Shown one piece after another: positions 62,203-64,000 of a DNA stretch of 64,000 bases. The position numbers and the translations under genes are program-made. The stretch is from Actinomucor elegans (lineage: Eukaryota > Mucoromycota > Mucoromycetes > Mucorales > Mucoraceae), in assembly GCA_026027325.1 (NCBI GenBank), contig JAMSLZ010000001.1, positions 1,736,001-1,800,000 of the forward strand, read 5' to 3'. The notes beneath the pieces are model-generated. The model had not been told where the DNA came from, made no database searches, and saw nothing but the letters and a program-made list of their open reading frames with translations. Numbering within the stretch: the first letter of the stretch is position 1; each line of letters begins with the position of its first letter.

Positions 62203-64000
62203 TTACCAAAAAAAAAAGAGCATATATACACAAAAGAAAAGCCTTTTTTTTTTCAGTTATCTACGCGTTATTTTTTATATACACAGGAGAGAAAGAAAAG
62301 AGGTTAAAAAAAAAGAATAACAGCGAGTTATAAACCAGTTAGATTTGTCTTGTGTGTTCGTAAGACGTTGTCCCTTTTCTGTTTGAAAATATGTTTCCTC
62401 ACTTGATTAATATCGGCTGATGCGAAAAAAAAAGGAAACTCTGTATCAGTTCTGGGGGGGGGCGTTTGACGCGAGACTTTCTAGCAGGTTTACTAGTTAG
62501 AATATGCTTCCGAACGGAATCACCTTCTCCGGCAAGTACTCTTTTGGTATTCCTAAAGTAACCTGTTAATAACATTGATCACTTATACAAATCATTCATC
62601 TGTGAGCTTATAGTATAATACAAGCCAATGTTTTAATATGTAACAAACTAAAAGATCTTCATATGTTGACTATCTTGTGTGTATTTTTTGCATGATATTC
62701 CTTTTCATCATATGATACAGCTTCTATTTAGTTGGGTAGATTGCGTAAAACTGCGATAATATGTATGACTCTTTTCAGGCCCACTTAAAAAGATTAGTGT
62801 TTCATAAAAGTGTTTCGGAATAGGTCCCGATGAGAAATATACTTTTATAAACAATAAATATAGTGTAACAAAAAAAAAAAACTTCTTCTTTGCTATTAAG
62901 TGGCCCATGCTTCATTACATAAAGAGACTATCGATTATAACAATAAACATCAAAGATCTACTCGCTTTGTGCCTTTAGGCTTTAATGCATCTTGATATGA
63001 TTGACTAACCTGTTTTTGTACAAAATATAATCCTGGAAGATCAGCAAATGAAGGCGTCTTTTAGTCTCATTTTCTTTTCAGTAATTCATTATCAGGTACC
63101 AATCAGCAAAAAATATGTACAGAAATCAATATAACGGCTTCTCTATCGCGAGAAAATGTATATACTGATTAGGCATGGTTTGATTGCCTTATTTCTCGGG
63201 GAATTGCATGCTTTTGAAGGTTATATCTTCCATGAGCCGAGATCCACGCGTTTATGCGGCGTTTCAATATCGCCATGTAAACTGTCGGTACCCAATAAAA
63301 TGGAGTTCATAATGTTGATGATTTTCTGGAAAATTTTCCAGAGATTTACCTCGAGTCTAGTTTTTATCTCTCTAGCGAACGGATTTGAAAGTATTTTAGG
63401 GGTTTGTTTAATAATAAAGGTATATTGGCTATGCACTTGAATATTTTTCTTGTATTTCATCCCCTTAAGAAAAAAAATTAAGTGATCGTCTAGAAGTAAC
63501 AGCGATGAAGAGAAGCAAACGTAGCCTGATCTACCGCCTCATGCTTGGTACAGGCTACATTTAGTTACTGTCGCTATTTAAAATACATTTTAATTTTGTA
63601 TAAAATGTGTTAGTGTGCTTACTGAGCGTTTACGCATAATGATGAGTTAAAGTAAGTGTTGACTGCCTATAAACATTAATTTTCAACTTCGGCAATTTTC
63701 CGGGAAAAAAAATGTTGAGAGGGTTTGTTACTACAAAACCAATTCTTCAATCTTTGTAAATCATTCTAGAGGCATAATTTATAATATTAAGCAATTTGAC
63801 ATTTTGCATAGTATACATAAATGTTTATTGTGTTATATATATTCCAAAAATCGGCTATAATTCAAGAATATTCACATTTTTTACACTTATTACATAGTAA
63901 TAGTGCCATTGTTCGACGCTTAACTAATATATAAGCAAATATCGTTAAAAGCCTACAAATATATTCCAATGTTTGTATAATACCAGCATCGCATTAAAGT
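62203..64000. other. intergenic to window end
   Basis: Forkhead promoter side, with A/T runs and an isolated G9 run at about 62454-62462. From 62500 to the end nothing coding was recognised; the 94-codon frame at 63156 and its antisense partner lack domain content. Confidence 0.55.

Overview
This is eukaryotic DNA from an early-diverging fungus, most likely Mucoromycota (Mucorales-like). Supporting signs are an AT-rich background, many short introns (about 50-75 nt, GT...AG) in almost every gene, and T/CT-rich tracts upstream of start codons. The gene set also fits: it includes SMU1, an SMN homologue, an A20/AN1 zinc-finger protein and a DM15-type LARP1, several of which are absent or altered in budding yeast. 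The genus cannot be fixed from the sequence alone. All gene models were spliced by hand and checked for frame continuity across each junction; none is supported by transcript data.

Layout, left to right. 1-6.4 kb, minus strand: SMU1 splicing factor (3' end cut by the window edge), an A20/AN1 zinc-finger protein, a short SMN homologue and the endosomal FYVE protein Vac1/rabenosyn. 6.4-14 kb: LARP1 (minus) flanked by gene-poor DNA holding a decayed multi-exon gene. 15.4-18 kb, plus: mitochondrial ribosomal protein bL21m followed closely by sphingosine-1-phosphate lyase. 19.8-30.8 kb, minus: a bHLH-zipper regulator, an M13 metallopeptidase, an Ett1/Nro1-family protein and arginyl-tRNA synthetase. 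31.1-37.6 kb, plus: an amino-acid transporter, a Whi3-like RNA-binding protein and inositol-3-phosphate synthase. 39.8-46.9 kb: ribosomal protein eL31 (minus), Pmt4-type O-mannosyltransferase and Tlg2/syntaxin-16 (plus), a transposon-like element, and a short-chain dehydrogenase (minus). 46.9-64 kb: two unrecognised plus-strand genes, a hexose-type sugar transporter and a forkhead factor (minus), set in long AT-rich gene deserts.

The genes are mostly unrelated housekeeping functions rather than a cluster. Loose themes are RNA splicing (SMU1 next to SMN), endosomal trafficking (Vac1 and Tlg2, both linked to Vps45 in yeast) and lipid metabolism (S1P lyase, inositol synthase). I see no CRISPR array, rRNA, convincing tRNA, biosynthetic cluster or virus-like region. 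The most interesting unexplained structure is non-coding. (i) A dispersed repeat of roughly 65-75 nt is present in at least seven diverged copies in both orientations, confined to the gene deserts. (ii) A near-perfect hairpin with 96-nt arms lies at 27.6-27.9 kb. (iii) An 886-bp element at 45.05-45.94 kb is bounded by 12-nt inverted repeats and carries three TCGGCC/GGCCGA palindromes and a small zinc-ribbon-like ORF.
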